From: a virus
Reading direction: 5' to 3' (one strand)
Length of the DNA: 49,333 bases
Virus record (IMG/VR): IMGVR_UViG_3300037360_000021
Location: 1 to 49,333 of that record
The notes under the pieces are model-generated. The model saw only the letters and a program-made list of their open reading frames with translations. It had not been told where the DNA came from and made no database searches. Below are positions 16,074 through 24,197 of the stretch, in pieces (position 1 is the stretch's first letter; every line of letters starts with the position of its first letter). The translations under genes and the position numbers were made by a program.

Positions 16074-16558
16074 GCCTTGCCTCGTTTCGATAAATCACCG
16101 TATGTGAATAGTTTCCTGCCCGGTTTATCCCATTCGAGACGTGGCAATAACTCTTTTCCTACACTTGCTCTATCAAGGTTCTCCCATATCCAATCACTAT
16201 AATCCGCCATACGTTTATCTGTGAGAGCCACAATATCCACTTTGCAATCCTTTAATCCTTCGCTATCGTGAATCGCACCTCTGACGTATTCTATGATGCT
16301 GTCGCCTTCTTCGCGTGTGATCGTAACCGCGCCCATTGCGTTCTTAACGCGCTCGTATATCGGAGTTCCTGGTACATCAATCTTAATTTCGCTCATCTGT
16401 CTCCTTTGTGTCTCTTTCTCTTTTTTCTCTTGAAACTCTACACGGATTCTTTCTTCTGCCTCTTTCAAGGACTTCTCATCGTGATAGTATAGAGGCTCAT
16501 CCATCGGGTCTGGAGAGAAAGCATATCCACCGCCACTTTCATCGACTGGGTGATTCAA
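16070..16558 (-). CDS. Unknown protein with two good in-frame starts
   Basis: 162 residues from ATG 16558 (GGAG about 10 nt upstream), or 108 residues from an internal ATG at 16396 that has AAAGGAG at ideal spacing. The part after the internal start (MSEIKIDVPGTPIYERVKNA) looks like a self-contained domain, while the first 54 residues are charged linker. Two products are possible. No family is recognised. Confidence 0.6.
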   Translation of the reverse strand: MNHPVDESGGGYAFSPDPMDEPLYYHDEKSLKEAEERIRVEFQEKKEKETQRRQMSEIKIDVPGTPIYERVKNAMGAVTITREEGDSIIEYVRGAIHDSEGLKDCKVDIVALTDKRMADYSDWIWENLDRASVGKELLPRLEWDKPGRKLFTYGDLSKRGKA

Positions 16559-16560
16559 AC

Positions 16561-16824
16561 CTATCTCCTCATCAACGAGTTAATTCCGTCTCGCGTCCCT
16601 TGATGCGCCCGATTGTACGGAGTTAGCAATTCGCGGTCTGGCACAAAACCATCGTTTTCTTTCCTAGGATTATTCGTCAAATCAACGATGTGTCCGCCGT
16701 CAGCACCGTACTTATACACACGGTCGTAATCGCTCTGTTCCTGCACTATCTCAGATGGTTTAGCCGCTATCTCTACAGGCTCGTCACTACGATTCCTGTC
16801 GTTCCACCACTGGATGATTCCCAT
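16561..16824 (-). CDS. Small unknown protein
   Basis: 87 residues, charged and probably largely unstructured (MGIIQWWNDRNRSDEPVEIA...). GGGGAGG precedes the ATG at good spacing. The start overlaps the 3' end of the 108-aa upstream gene by 38 bp. Function unknown. Confidence 0.6.
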   Translation of the reverse strand: MGIIQWWNDRNRSDEPVEIAAKPSEIVQEQSDYDRVYKYGADGGHIVDLTNNPRKENDGFVPDRELLTPYNRAHQGTRDGINSLMRR

Positions 16825-17113
16825 TGTTCCTCCCCGCTACAAAATCTGCAAACCGCAAAAGCATTGCCGCCTCTTGCTCTAGCTTTGCAGCGATCCGTAT
16901 CTGAATACGATTGCTTTTTTCTTCCTCTGTCCTGCTCTGCATCGGGAACTTTCGGCCCATTATTTGCTGTGCCATTTGATGAGCCGCTTTTCGATCTGCA
17001 TCAGAAGTTTCAGATGTGAATGCTAATGCAGCACTCTTTCGAGATTCAGCGTATTTAGTCTTCTCTTGCGCTTCTTTGCGGAGCCATTGTTCTAGCTCTG
17101 TAGCTGTATCCAT
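16787..17113 (-). CDS. Small helical protein, unknown
   Basis: 108 residues from the ATG at 17113, chosen because GGGAGGGG sits just upstream; the longer frame from 17170 has none. It is an Ala/Glu/Arg-rich helical protein (TELEQWLRKEAQEKTKYAES). It ends with tandem stops TAG TGA. Confidence 0.6.
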   Translation of the reverse strand: MDTATELEQWLRKEAQEKTKYAESRKSAALAFTSETSDADRKAAHQMAQQIMGRKFPMQSRTEEEKSNRIQIRIAAKLEQEAAMLLRFADFVAGRNNGNHPVVERQES

Positions 17114-17124
17114 TTCCCCTCCCG

Positions 17125-17394
17125 TTATTGTGCCAAGAGTCTCAGGTAGTCGTAAACATCTTGTGCGCACTTATTCTGCTCATGTTCCGGCTTGTTATCA
17201 CGAACAGATTCAAACAATTTCTTCCACAGATGAACGCTATACGGAAGACCAGCCATGATCCTCTTAAAATGCGCTTCCTCGCGGCGTTTCCAGAAGGCAT
17301 CGTCCATGATTGGAGATTTAATCCAACTCATACTAAGCCACAGAATAGGTATTGTCGCAAGAGTGAAACAAAGTATCAATACTTCATGGTTCAT
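17125..17394 (-). CDS. Small membrane-anchored protein
   Basis: 89 residues with one N-terminal membrane segment (residues 4-22, EVLILCFTLATIPILWLSM) and a charged cytoplasmic-looking tail. GGGAGGGG precedes the ATG. A role in lysis or superinfection exclusion is conceivable, but nothing in the sequence proves it. Confidence 0.6.
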   Translation of the reverse strand: MNHEVLILCFTLATIPILWLSMSWIKSPIMDDAFWKRREEAHFKRIMAGLPYSVHLWKKLFESVRDNKPEHEQNKCAQDVYDYLRLLAQ

Positions 17395-17406
17395 TTACCC
17401 CTCCCT

Positions 17407-17643
17407 CTATTGAAACCTTTCACGATATGACTTTAACGCTTCGTCTGCATCAAAGGTAGCATCGTCTAATCTTTTTCCTTGTTCTAACTGTGACTGCAAA
17501 ACATTAGACCATATCGCACGCTCGTCTTGAATATCTTCCCTACGAGCAGATTCCGCCCGATCCTCTTTCTCTTGCTCACGATAACTCCGTTGGAGAACGT
17601 CTTCTCTTTTTTCTGTTTTCATTGTTGTCAACATTATTCTCAT
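17407..17643 (-). CDS. Charged helical protein after the terminase gene
   Basis: 78 residues, Glu/Arg/Asp-rich coiled-coil type sequence. The ATG at 17643 follows the terminase TAA by one base and uses GGGAG inside the terminase gene. Internal ATGs at residues 4 and 8 are alternatives. Function unknown. Confidence 0.55.
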   Translation of the reverse strand: MRIMLTTMKTEKREDVLQRSYREQEKEDRAESARREDIQDERAIWSNVLQSQLEQGKRLDDATFDADEALKSYRERFQ

Positions 17644-17644
17644 G

Positions 17645-19729
17645 TTACCACTCTCCCACTGAAAATGCGTTACTCATACAGCGACCCTTGTTTGGGTCTG
17701 ACTTCTTCCTACTCGGCTGTGCGTACCGTCTCTGTGACCGTGCCGATAAATCATCGTATGTGTGGCAGTTCAAATAGCTTTGCGCTGCGGCACGTATCCT
17801 ATCGTCATGCTTGTTTTGTTGGTGAATCATCTTGTCACGTCCACCATCATTCGATCTACGCTCAAGAGTTTTTAACTCCTCTATCAACCACTTCGACATA
17901 GGAACATACCAACCACCGTTAACAGCCTCAACAAACCTATCCATTAAAATAGGAACTGTTGTCCTATTCGAGTACCAACCTTCCCTATGCTTATTCTCAT
18001 CCTTTACCTTCTTTCCGTCAAGTCTTCCGGGGGTGTGGTGGTAGTTGAAACCCATAATTTTTAACTGGTTCTGACAAGTATCTCCCGGTCCTTCCACCTG
18101 CTCAATCGAAAACTTTACTCCTCTATAATGACCTGAAATCTGTCCGTACCACGACGCCATTGCCGCTAGGAATGGTACTGCCTGAGCGGGGCTAAAACGA
18201 TTAGCCGTAAGCTCTGCGCATTGCATATCCACACTTGATCCTGTAGATACCCTAGTCATAGACGCACAGAATCGGTCCTCATCCTCGTTTCCTAATCCAT
18301 GCGCTGTATCTACTCCGCAGCTATACGTTGCACCTTTTATCGGAGGCTCATATACTAGGAGTTTATCAAACGTATTTGCTTCCGTTTCCTCATCTATCGG
18401 AAGCAAAGGTACAAGTTCCCAATCATAACGCTCATCACGATTGTTTTTGTGTGTTAGATGAATTACTTCCTTATTAAAATCAATATCTGATTCTCTTGGC
18501 TCAAACTCCTCTAAAATAGAGTGTCCTGTGATTGCATAGACTTGGTATTGATTCCTGCGAACCTTTTCTCCTCCTGTCCTAACCTCATAAATATCGTCTT
18601 CCAACTCCATGATTGTCTCTAAGTCAAAGACACTATCATGGACTCCAGTAAGAGCCTCAAAGTCATCCGCTGGTAAACGTGCCGCGTGTTGCTGTAGAGA
18701 GTGTCTTTCACGCGCTTGGTCGTACTCTAACTCCCACCAATACTGCTGTTCAATAGGTACTCGATAATCTGCACCTACCACCTTTGCCAGATACGGAGTG
18801 TTACGGATGTAAGATTCACATCTAGTAATATGCGCTCTGGTAGCATCCATTCTTCTTTCGTAGAATCCTGGTGGTACAGGATGCGCTCGTATCCAGTCTG
18901 CTTGAGGATACATATCTGTTGCCAAAGGCCACGATATAAATACAGGACACATTCTTCCTGTTCCTGTCGCCATTTTTAATTTTTGTGACTTCCAGAAATC
19001 AGGAAACCATCCTACGTTTCCTGAACCAGTTCCCTCAAACACCATAAACAAGTTCTTATTCGCGTGCGTAGCAGGAAGCAGTCCTTCCTCAATTACGTTA
19101 TGAGGATTAGGGATGATACCAATCTCCGAGATCAAAATATTCTGCGGTGTTTGTCCTTGCGCGATACCCTTCGGTTGCATACCAGACTCAACCATAAGGC
19201 GCGATCCGTTGCTAAACTTTCTTTTTGAAGATATATTAGGAACTAGCCAAAACGGACACTTTTCGTAAGATGTATCGAATTTGATCTCAATTTCGGCTGA
19301 TTTCGATGCTTGTACTGATGCCATTACAGAAAGAGTGTTTGGAACGAAAAGCATTTTATGATTAAAATACAATGCTACGAGTGTCGTGATCCCGACCTGC
19401 CTGGCCTTCAAGCAGATAATCTGAATACCAGCCTGTTGTTCCTCTAAATCAGCAACAACCGAATCAAATACGTCTTGTGACTTACGATTTTGGAACTTTA
19501 CTATATTTCCACCCTCGTCTGTCACATAAGCATAATTGTCACGCCAGTAATGGTAGCTTAAACCACAGAGAACCTGCTCGTTTAGAATCCAACGACGTAT
19601 TTCTTCCCGTCTCTTTTGAGTTATAGAAGCAACAGATTCAATCCATGAACCCTTAGAGTTACTTCCTATTTTCGTTATGTTTTTTACGTATTCTGAAAAT
19701 TCCTGAACTTCTGGAAACGTGTGACGCAC
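17645..19729 (-). CDS. terL: Terminase large subunit (ATPase and nuclease)
   Basis: A 694-residue packaging motor that cuts concatemers and pumps DNA into the head. A Walker A variant of the terminase type is seen as KARQVGITT (near 105), Walker B as ILISEIG (near 190), and the RNase-H-like nuclease as GVDTAHG (near 470) with HDDRIRAAAQSYL near 650. The annotated start is GTG at 19729 without a ribosome site. The frame is open 23 codons further upstream to the TAG that ends the 81-aa gene, with no ATG, so the true start or an amber readthrough is unresolved. It ends next to the 78-aa gene. Confidence 0.9.
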   Translation of the reverse strand: MRHTFPEVQEFSEYVKNITKIGSNSKGSWIESVASITQKRREEIRRWILNEQVLCGLSYHYWRDNYAYVTDEGGNIVKFQNRKSQDVFDSVVADLEEQQAGIQIICLKARQVGITTLVALYFNHKMLFVPNTLSVMASVQASKSAEIEIKFDTSYEKCPFWLVPNISSKRKFSNGSRLMVESGMQPKGIAQGQTPQNILISEIGIIPNPHNVIEEGLLPATHANKNLFMVFEGTGSGNVGWFPDFWKSQKLKMATGTGRMCPVFISWPLATDMYPQADWIRAHPVPPGFYERRMDATRAHITRCESYIRNTPYLAKVVGADYRVPIEQQYWWELEYDQARERHSLQQHAARLPADDFEALTGVHDSVFDLETIMELEDDIYEVRTGGEKVRRNQYQVYAITGHSILEEFEPRESDIDFNKEVIHLTHKNNRDERYDWELVPLLPIDEETEANTFDKLLVYEPPIKGATYSCGVDTAHGLGNEDEDRFCASMTRVSTGSSVDMQCAELTANRFSPAQAVPFLAAMASWYGQISGHYRGVKFSIEQVEGPGDTCQNQLKIMGFNYHHTPGRLDGKKVKDENKHREGWYSNRTTVPILMDRFVEAVNGGWYVPMSKWLIEELKTLERRSNDGGRDKMIHQQNKHDDRIRAAAQSYLNCHTYDDLSARSQRRYAQPSRKKSDPNKGRCMSNAFSVGEW

Positions 19730-19798
19730 GAGTTCAATACCATTCTGTGATTCATAGAATGAGATATTTTGCTCGATAATCTTCTGGCTATAGATAGT

Positions 19799-20044
19799 CT
19801 ACCTCACCAAACTCCTAGTGCTTTTCGGCACCCACGACGGCAGCAACCCTAGTATCCGTCTCCCGTATGCGACCTCGTTATCGTCCAGACAGTCCTTCAA
19901 ATCATCAACCGAATCAAAGATTTGCCGGTTATCAAAAGAAATAAAATGAGCTTCCAAAGTATCGTAAAAAGCAAATTCCCGCGACCATTCAGGATCGTGC
20001 GGGTCTGTGGCTATCTGTTTTCCAAGGTCAATAAACCTAATCAA
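19799..20044 (-). CDS. Small acidic phage protein, unknown
   Basis: 81 residues. The phrase REFAFYDTLEAHFISFDNRQ and the acidic DSVDDLKDCLDD match a small family I have seen in phages and prophages, function unknown. It overlaps the upstream stop region and ends at TAG; the terminase frame continues directly behind this TAG in the same phase. Confidence 0.65.
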   Translation of the reverse strand: MIRFIDLGKQIATDPHDPEWSREFAFYDTLEAHFISFDNRQIFDSVDDLKDCLDDNEVAYGRRILGLLPSWVPKSTRSLVR

Positions 20045-20935
20045 TCACCCCTCCAACAATCTTTGTCTAATCGGAACAAGTTTGTCTTGTATCTCATTCG
20101 GACTAGGAAACAGATTCTCAAACCCATCATCCCCATCTACTTCCGCGTCCACTACATTACCGCCACCATTGTTATTCTGACCACCACCGTTACCTCCAAA
20201 TACTGCAACCTGCTTGCCAATAAATGTTGGTCCTTTCGGCGATTGCAAAAATCCGTTGACTATATCCAACGCCTCTCTATCCTTTACGCCTCCAGCCATC
20301 TTTGCGAACTTGATTCTATTCTTTGTGATCTCAGGATGACTCGATACCGCTAGGAATCTACTCTTATTCCAACTGTAGGTCTGCACCGCCATCTGGATAG
20401 CCCCAAGTAAGTATATCGGATTCACTTTGGCTTTTATCATTATAGCTTCCCACGGCAATCTGTCCCTATCGCCAACAGGAATCTTATCGTAAACCTTCAG
20501 AAAATCCGCTACCACTTCATCGTTCGTTGCAAAACGCATAGCCTCAAGAGCGGTTCTTAGTCCGCCTTTGAGACTTTTTTTCAACATTGGGGTTATCTGC
20601 GGTAACGACTGCAACGCCTCCGGCTTTACCTTCAACCTCTTCAACGCTTGAAGTGTCCTGCTCTCCAACGCTGACAGCTTTGGGACTGGCATCAACGACT
20701 TTGGCTTTTTCTGGCGGATGGTCGATGATCCATTGTCGGCTTCGCTCTCCGACAATTCCGGCGTCACCTTCTGGGTCTCCAATGTCGGTGAGCCATTCGT
20801 CAATGGGGGTGTTGTCTCCTGATCCTTGCCGCTCTCGGATTTTATCTTCTTCGGTTGGGACGCGACTGAGGACGGCTTCTTTTTGTTGTCCTGGTCGAGG
20901 CCAGTATCGAGTTCCTGCTTGTCGAAATTCTTCAT
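20045..20935 (-). CDS. Terminase small-subunit-like protein
   Basis: 296 residues. The first ~80 are Lys/Ser/Pro-rich and probably disordered; residues 85-215 are a helical domain (TLQALKRLKVKPEALQSLPQ, then WEAIMIKAKVNPIYLLGAIQ). A Gly/Asn-rich linker precedes an acidic C-terminus. Location two genes before the large terminase and the helical, possibly DNA-binding core suggest the small terminase or a packaging partner; no decisive motif. GGAGAG lies 6 nt before the ATG. The first 131 codons overlap the 150-aa gene in another frame. Confidence 0.5.
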   Translation of the reverse strand: MKNFDKQELDTGLDQDNKKKPSSVASQPKKIKSESGKDQETTPPLTNGSPTLETQKVTPELSESEADNGSSTIRQKKPKSLMPVPKLSALESRTLQALKRLKVKPEALQSLPQITPMLKKSLKGGLRTALEAMRFATNDEVVADFLKVYDKIPVGDRDRLPWEAIMIKAKVNPIYLLGAIQMAVQTYSWNKSRFLAVSSHPEITKNRIKFAKMAGGVKDREALDIVNGFLQSPKGPTFIGKQVAVFGGNGGGQNNNGGGNVVDAEVDGDDGFENLFPSPNEIQDKLVPIRQRLLEG

Positions 20936-20996
20936 TGAAACTCTCCAACGCTGTAGCTATTCGTTCAAACGCAAATGCAAGACGTTCTTCGTACAT
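20544..20996 (-). CDS. Protein overlapping the terminase small-subunit-like gene out of frame
   Basis: 150 residues with AAGGAG 5 nt before its ATG. The N-terminus is a short helix (RLAFAFERIATALESFNEEF) as in many small phage proteins, followed by an acidic Asp/Glu/Gly region and a basic end. It shares 392 bp with the next gene in a different frame, and both have good ribosome sites. Either two genes truly overlap or a frameshift joins them. Confidence 0.6.
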   Translation of the reverse strand: MYEERLAFAFERIATALESFNEEFRQAGTRYWPRPGQQKEAVLSRVPTEEDKIRERQGSGDNTPIDEWLTDIGDPEGDAGIVGERSRQWIIDHPPEKAKVVDASPKAVSVGEQDTSSVEEVEGKAGGVAVVTADNPNVEKKSQRRTKNRS

Positions 20997-20998
20997 GT

Positions 20999-21469
20999 CT
21001 ACTCCTTATAGTATTTCTTGACCATTTTTTGAAGATTGATTAAAGCGTCCTTCGCTAATCTCTCAATCTCTTCATTGCTAGTTCCAATGGTGATATATTT
21101 TCCATCATCTACCGTTATCGTTTGTCCCGGAACTACACTCTGCGCACCTCCGCCCGTCCATGAAGCAAACGCTTTTACTTCTTTTGTTTTTTTGTTAGGA
21201 ACTGCTTGCCTCCAAAAGATCACATAACGAATATTGGTTAAGTCTATATCGGACGGGACTATTCCTTGTTCAAATTGCCACTCGCAATATCCATCTATGT
21301 TCCCAATTACCTTGTACGAACCGTGCCCCCATGCTGGTTTATCTGTCCCGTCAGGAACTTCTTGATGAATTTCCTTGGCTATTTTCCCAAATATCCAGTG
21401 TGGAGGTTTATTATCCTCCATGCGCTGTATCGCCGCACTTTGCTCTGGTGTTATTAAACTTTCAATCAT
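20999..21469 (-). CDS. Unknown protein, possible OB or beta-barrel domain
   Basis: 156 residues from ATG 21469, with AAAGGAGG upstream and a one-base overlap with the previous stop. It contains PPHWIFGKIAKEIHQEVPDG and a beta-rich middle (GSYKVIGNIDGYCEWQFEQG), then a Lys-rich helical end. I recognise no family. Confidence 0.6.
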   Translation of the reverse strand: MIESLITPEQSAAIQRMEDNKPPHWIFGKIAKEIHQEVPDGTDKPAWGHGSYKVIGNIDGYCEWQFEQGIVPSDIDLTNIRYVIFWRQAVPNKKTKEVKAFASWTGGGAQSVVPGQTITVDDGKYITIGTSNEEIERLAKDALINLQKMVKKYYKE

Positions 21470-21672
21470 CACGCCTCCTTTGGTTCCATCTGCGAACGAA
21501 TAACCTCTGCCATCATCGGAACTACGCACTGCGCTGTCTTCCTACTGGCATTGTACATCGCATCCATGTACCGATTCACCGCCCAATCAGCGTCCATGTC
21601 GGGATAACGCGCCTTAACCTCGGCACGCACGGTATCCTCAAGTTCGATCATCGTTTCCAGTTTGGTCTTCAA
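21469..21672 (-). CDS. Small helical protein, TTG start
   Basis: 67 residues if it begins at the TTG that overlaps the upstream TGA (TTGA); an ATG at codon 8 (21651) is an alternative. The sequence is a continuous amphipathic helix set with conserved-looking DADWAVNRYMDAMYNASR. Function unknown. Confidence 0.55.
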   Translation of the reverse strand: MKTKLETMIELEDTVRAEVKARYPDMDADWAVNRYMDAMYNASRKTAQCVVPMMAEVIRSQMEPKEA

Positions 21673-21821
21673 TTTACCCCTTGATAGTCGTTTTTACGCT
21701 TAGGGTTCTTCCACAAATCAAGAAGTACAGGACACATCACTGGTGCTGATTTGTGTATCCCACGCTTACCAGACTCTCCGCAAATACGCTCACATTCCAA
21801 TTTCTTCTCTTGATCTGTCAT
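21669..21821 (-). CDS. 50-residue Cys-containing protein
   Basis: Starts MTDQEKKLECERICGESGKR and ends with a basic KRKNDYQGVN. Three Cys are present (residues 10, 14, 30). The start overlaps the upstream TAA by one base and its stop overlaps the TTG of the next gene, so it fits a coupled series of tiny genes. Function unknown. Confidence 0.55.
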   Translation of the reverse strand: MTDQEKKLECERICGESGKRGIHKSAPVMCPVLLDLWKNPKRKNDYQGVN

Positions 21822-22654
21822 TACACCCACCCTCCACCCATGTTAGCCAGTTTTGGTCCTTCATCTTCCACTGGAGAATAATCCAAATCCATCGCTCCCC
21901 CTACTGACGTATTAGGAACCATAGGAGCATTTTGAGCAGCAGGTACTAATCCTGGTAATGGATTAGAGTTTGTCCTGTACAAAGCAGGATCAATAGGATT
22001 CTGCTCGATTGCCGGTATTGGTTGATACGGTTGATTCATCCTAGCCGGATCGGTAAAATCTTGCATCGGCGTATTAAATGATTGCGTCGGATACGATTGC
22101 ATCGCTACTTGAGGATCAATTGTTCCTCCTAGCGCCTTTATGGTTTGAATCAGCCTTGGCATTCTAGCTTTTAGACGTGCAGCCATTTCATCATGATACG
22201 CTAGTTTTTCCGCTGTTTCTTCGTACTCTTTTTCCGCTGTAGAAAGAGCTTGTCTGTAAACTTTAGATACTGTTTGGTTTTCCTTTGAGGCGCGTTTCCT
22301 CCCCTTTTCCGCAGGAGTCACACGTAGCGTCTGTGGAGAAGAAGGAATAGAATCTACAGTAGTAATTGGTTGTGTCTTTGGCTCTTCTTTGTAGATAAAT
22401 GGGATTGGACTAGTAGAACCAGATATTGATTTTACTTTTTCTTTCATGGCATCAATGATTGAATTTGACCTACCTATTTCTTCTCTATTTCGATCTATAC
22501 CATCTTGAGTCTCTGTGTCAATTAAAACAATCTCTTCCTTTTGCTTACCCCACCTTTTCGCCGCCGCTTGCTTAGCAATCGTGCTACGCTGCTCTTTCGT
22601 CAGTTTCTCGGCCCGTGCGTTCCCGCCGTTCGATCCTCGTTTCGATTCGGACAT
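21821..22654 (-). CDS. Protein with N-terminal KGG/AAAKRW-type basic motif
   Basis: 277 residues. The N-terminus GGNARAEKLTKEQRSTIAKQ followed by AAAKRWGK is a well-known short basic motif of stress-induced and phage proteins, probably nucleic-acid binding. Residues 125-175 are coiled coil; the C-terminal 90 residues are Pro/Gln/Asn/Met-rich and probably disordered. The exact role is unknown. The ATG is preceded by GGGAGAAAG. Confidence 0.65.
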   Translation of the reverse strand: MSESKRGSNGGNARAEKLTKEQRSTIAKQAAAKRWGKQKEEIVLIDTETQDGIDRNREEIGRSNSIIDAMKEKVKSISGSTSPIPFIYKEEPKTQPITTVDSIPSSPQTLRVTPAEKGRKRASKENQTVSKVYRQALSTAEKEYEETAEKLAYHDEMAARLKARMPRLIQTIKALGGTIDPQVAMQSYPTQSFNTPMQDFTDPARMNQPYQPIPAIEQNPIDPALYRTNSNPLPGLVPAAQNAPMVPNTSVGGAMDLDYSPVEDEGPKLANMGGGWV

Positions 22655-22764
22655 TCTTTCTCCCGGTGGTTCAGTGATTCAATTCCTGCGACTGCCCGTT
22701 TATCGGCTCATCGCACCATGTACGGGCGCAACTTCGGTGCCTCTTTCGAGGAGCCGCAGGATTC

Positions 22765-23115
22765 TTATCCTAACACTGCCCTTACTACCAAACCAAACAT
22801 CTCATCCTTGAGCCGCTGGCATTCTGGCAATCCATCGTAGGGAATGAAGCAAGGATGCTCCTTCGTATCAGGATTCTTTACCGGGCCATACTTCCATCCA
22901 GTTGCGCGTTTCTCCGCGAGCCATCCTTCGTGTGATTGCTCAGGAGTTGTTTCAGGGTTTGATACAATCATCCGCACGCCTGATTCCGCACTGTCTTTCT
23001 GCCACGATGGAGCATCTTCCCACTTCGGTTGAGATGTGTCGCCAAGTGCCAAACAAAGCACTCTATTAGCTTCGTGAGCGGCCATTGCCGCCCTTGCAAT
23101 TACTTCATGCTCCAT
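22765..23115 (-). CDS. RyR-domain protein
   Basis: 116 residues. The C-terminal half reads PEQSHEGWLAEKRATGWKYG then VKNPDTKEHPCFIPYDGLPE, a clear RyR (ryanodine-receptor type) domain as found in many phage proteins. The N-terminal half (AAMAAHEANRVLCLALGDTS) is the usual preceding helix with QPKWEDAPSWQ. In phages the domain is of unknown ligand. The gap of 110 bp after it holds no gene I can support. Confidence 0.85.
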   Translation of the reverse strand: MEHEVIARAAMAAHEANRVLCLALGDTSQPKWEDAPSWQKDSAESGVRMIVSNPETTPEQSHEGWLAEKRATGWKYGPVKNPDTKEHPCFIPYDGLPECQRLKDEMFGLVVRAVLG

Positions 23116-23127
23116 GATTTTCTCCCG

Positions 23128-23601
23128 TTAGAAACTAGGTTCATTCTCCAGATCAACCGCCCCACCACCCGATGCCGTCTGCTCCAATGAGGCAACTCCT
23201 GTTCTCCTAGTGTAGCGCCTCTTCAACCTCTCAGGCATCCGAGACTCTCCAGCCTCGCTAGGCTCTGGCAACGGCTCAGGAATCTTACTACGCTCACGTA
23301 CAGCCTCAAGATCGAGTTCCTGCGGAATCTCCAGCTTCTCATCCACATCGAACGGAGTCACCGTTACCGTCTCTGTAGATGTAGGAATCTCTCCCTTTGG
23401 CTGGATATTTACGGTAAAAGTCTCTTCCGTAACGTCCATCGCGTACATTTTCAGGTTTATTGTAACCGTTCCTGAAAATCCTTGACCGTAACTATCAGCT
23501 TCTCTCAGGTTGCATGAATACTTGAGTTTACGACGAATTTGATTGAGGACATACTCGATAACTTCCGTTCCTGAAAGACCCTCAACATTTACTTCTGCCA
23601 T
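23128..23601 (-). CDS. Unknown two-part protein
   Basis: 157 residues from the ATG at 23601 with AAGGAG at good spacing (the upstream ATG 23607 abuts that site). Residues 1-90 form a small alpha/beta domain (EVIEYVLNQIRRKLKYSCNL); the rest is Pro/Glu/Arg-rich linker ending in an acidic tail. No family is recognised. Confidence 0.6.
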   Translation of the reverse strand: MAEVNVEGLSGTEVIEYVLNQIRRKLKYSCNLREADSYGQGFSGTVTINLKMYAMDVTEETFTVNIQPKGEIPTSTETVTVTPFDVDEKLEIPQELDLEAVRERSKIPEPLPEPSEAGESRMPERLKRRYTRRTGVASLEQTASGGGAVDLENEPSF

Positions 23602-23642
23602 GAACATCTCCTTTTGAATCTGTTGTTTGGGTGATTATTCCA

Positions 23643-23933
23643 TTAAAAATCGTAATCGTCCTGCTCGTCCTTGGGTTTCCGTAGGCTTTTGCGGCTTACT
23701 TTTCCGTTCTTCTCGTACTTTTTCCGCAATTCCTCAAACTTCGCAATTGTAGCAGGTTGAGGGATAATTAAACCAGCCTCAATGCTCTGAATCGTCCTGC
23801 GACTCACCTCTGTAACTTCCGCTAAGAGCTTTTGAGTCAGTCCGTTATCTATCCGAAACTGCTTCCATGTAGCCGCGATAGACTGCATTTCTCCCTTTAT
23901 TTCTGTATCCATTATACGCTTGTTCCGACCCAT
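23643..23933 (-). CDS. XRE-family helix-turn-helix regulator
   Basis: 96 residues. A Cro/CI-type HTH spans about residues 20-75: WKQFRIDNGLTQKLLAEVTE then SRRTIQSIEAGLIIPQPATI. The C-terminus is Lys/Asp-rich. Its own promoter (23950-23978) contains AAGCGCA against the -10 box, a motif repeated in other control regions here, so it may regulate itself and those sites; this is inference. GAGAGG precedes the ATG. Confidence 0.9.
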   Translation of the reverse strand: MGRNKRIMDTEIKGEMQSIAATWKQFRIDNGLTQKLLAEVTEVSRRTIQSIEAGLIIPQPATIAKFEELRKKYEKNGKVSRKSLRKPKDEQDDYDF

Positions 23934-23949
23934 GCTTGCCTCTCAATCT

Positions 23950-23978
23950 TTTATATGCGCTTTGTTCGCGTCTGTCAA
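23950..23978 (-). promoter_or_regulatory. Strong promoter of the XRE regulator
   Basis: Minus strand: TTGACA (23973-23978), 17 bp, TATAAA (23950-23955). AAGCGCA (23956-23962) sits directly upstream of the -10 box. Confidence 0.8.
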
Positions 23979-23981
23979 GCC

Positions 23982-24197
23982 CTATTTCGCTGTATCCACC
24001 ACTTCTTCCCACCTGTCTCTTCCGCCAACATGGGTTTTGCAGACGCGATCAATGAAAATCCTCGCATTCCGGTTATTTTTACGCACCCACTCAATAGCTT
24101 CGTCTTGAGTTGCGCGGATCGCGCTGGCTCTTTCCGATCCTGGCCTTCTCACTGCAAACGATCTATCTTCCTCTCTTTCGATATAAAAATCTGTCAT
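23982..24197 (-). CDS. DUF2188-like protein
   Basis: 71 residues. The pattern YIEREEDRSFAVRRPGSERA then SAIRATQDEAIEWVRK, ending with GGRDRWEEV, fits the small DUF2188 family, in which a short beta hairpin precedes a helix. Function unknown. Its start overlaps the upstream stop by 4 bp. Confidence 0.65.
   Translation of the reverse strand: MTDFYIEREEDRSFAVRRPGSERASAIRATQDEAIEWVRKNNRNARIFIDRVCKTHVGGRDRWEEVVDTAK

Noticed and set aside
20575-20581. Seven-A slippery run as a -1 frameshift site
   Set aside because: A -1 shift meets a stop after about six codons and does not join the two overlapping frames.
22655-22764. A tRNA-like stretch ending in CGCACCA on the plus strand
   Set aside because: No matching 7-bp acceptor arm or T arm could be folded; only a short gap between genes.
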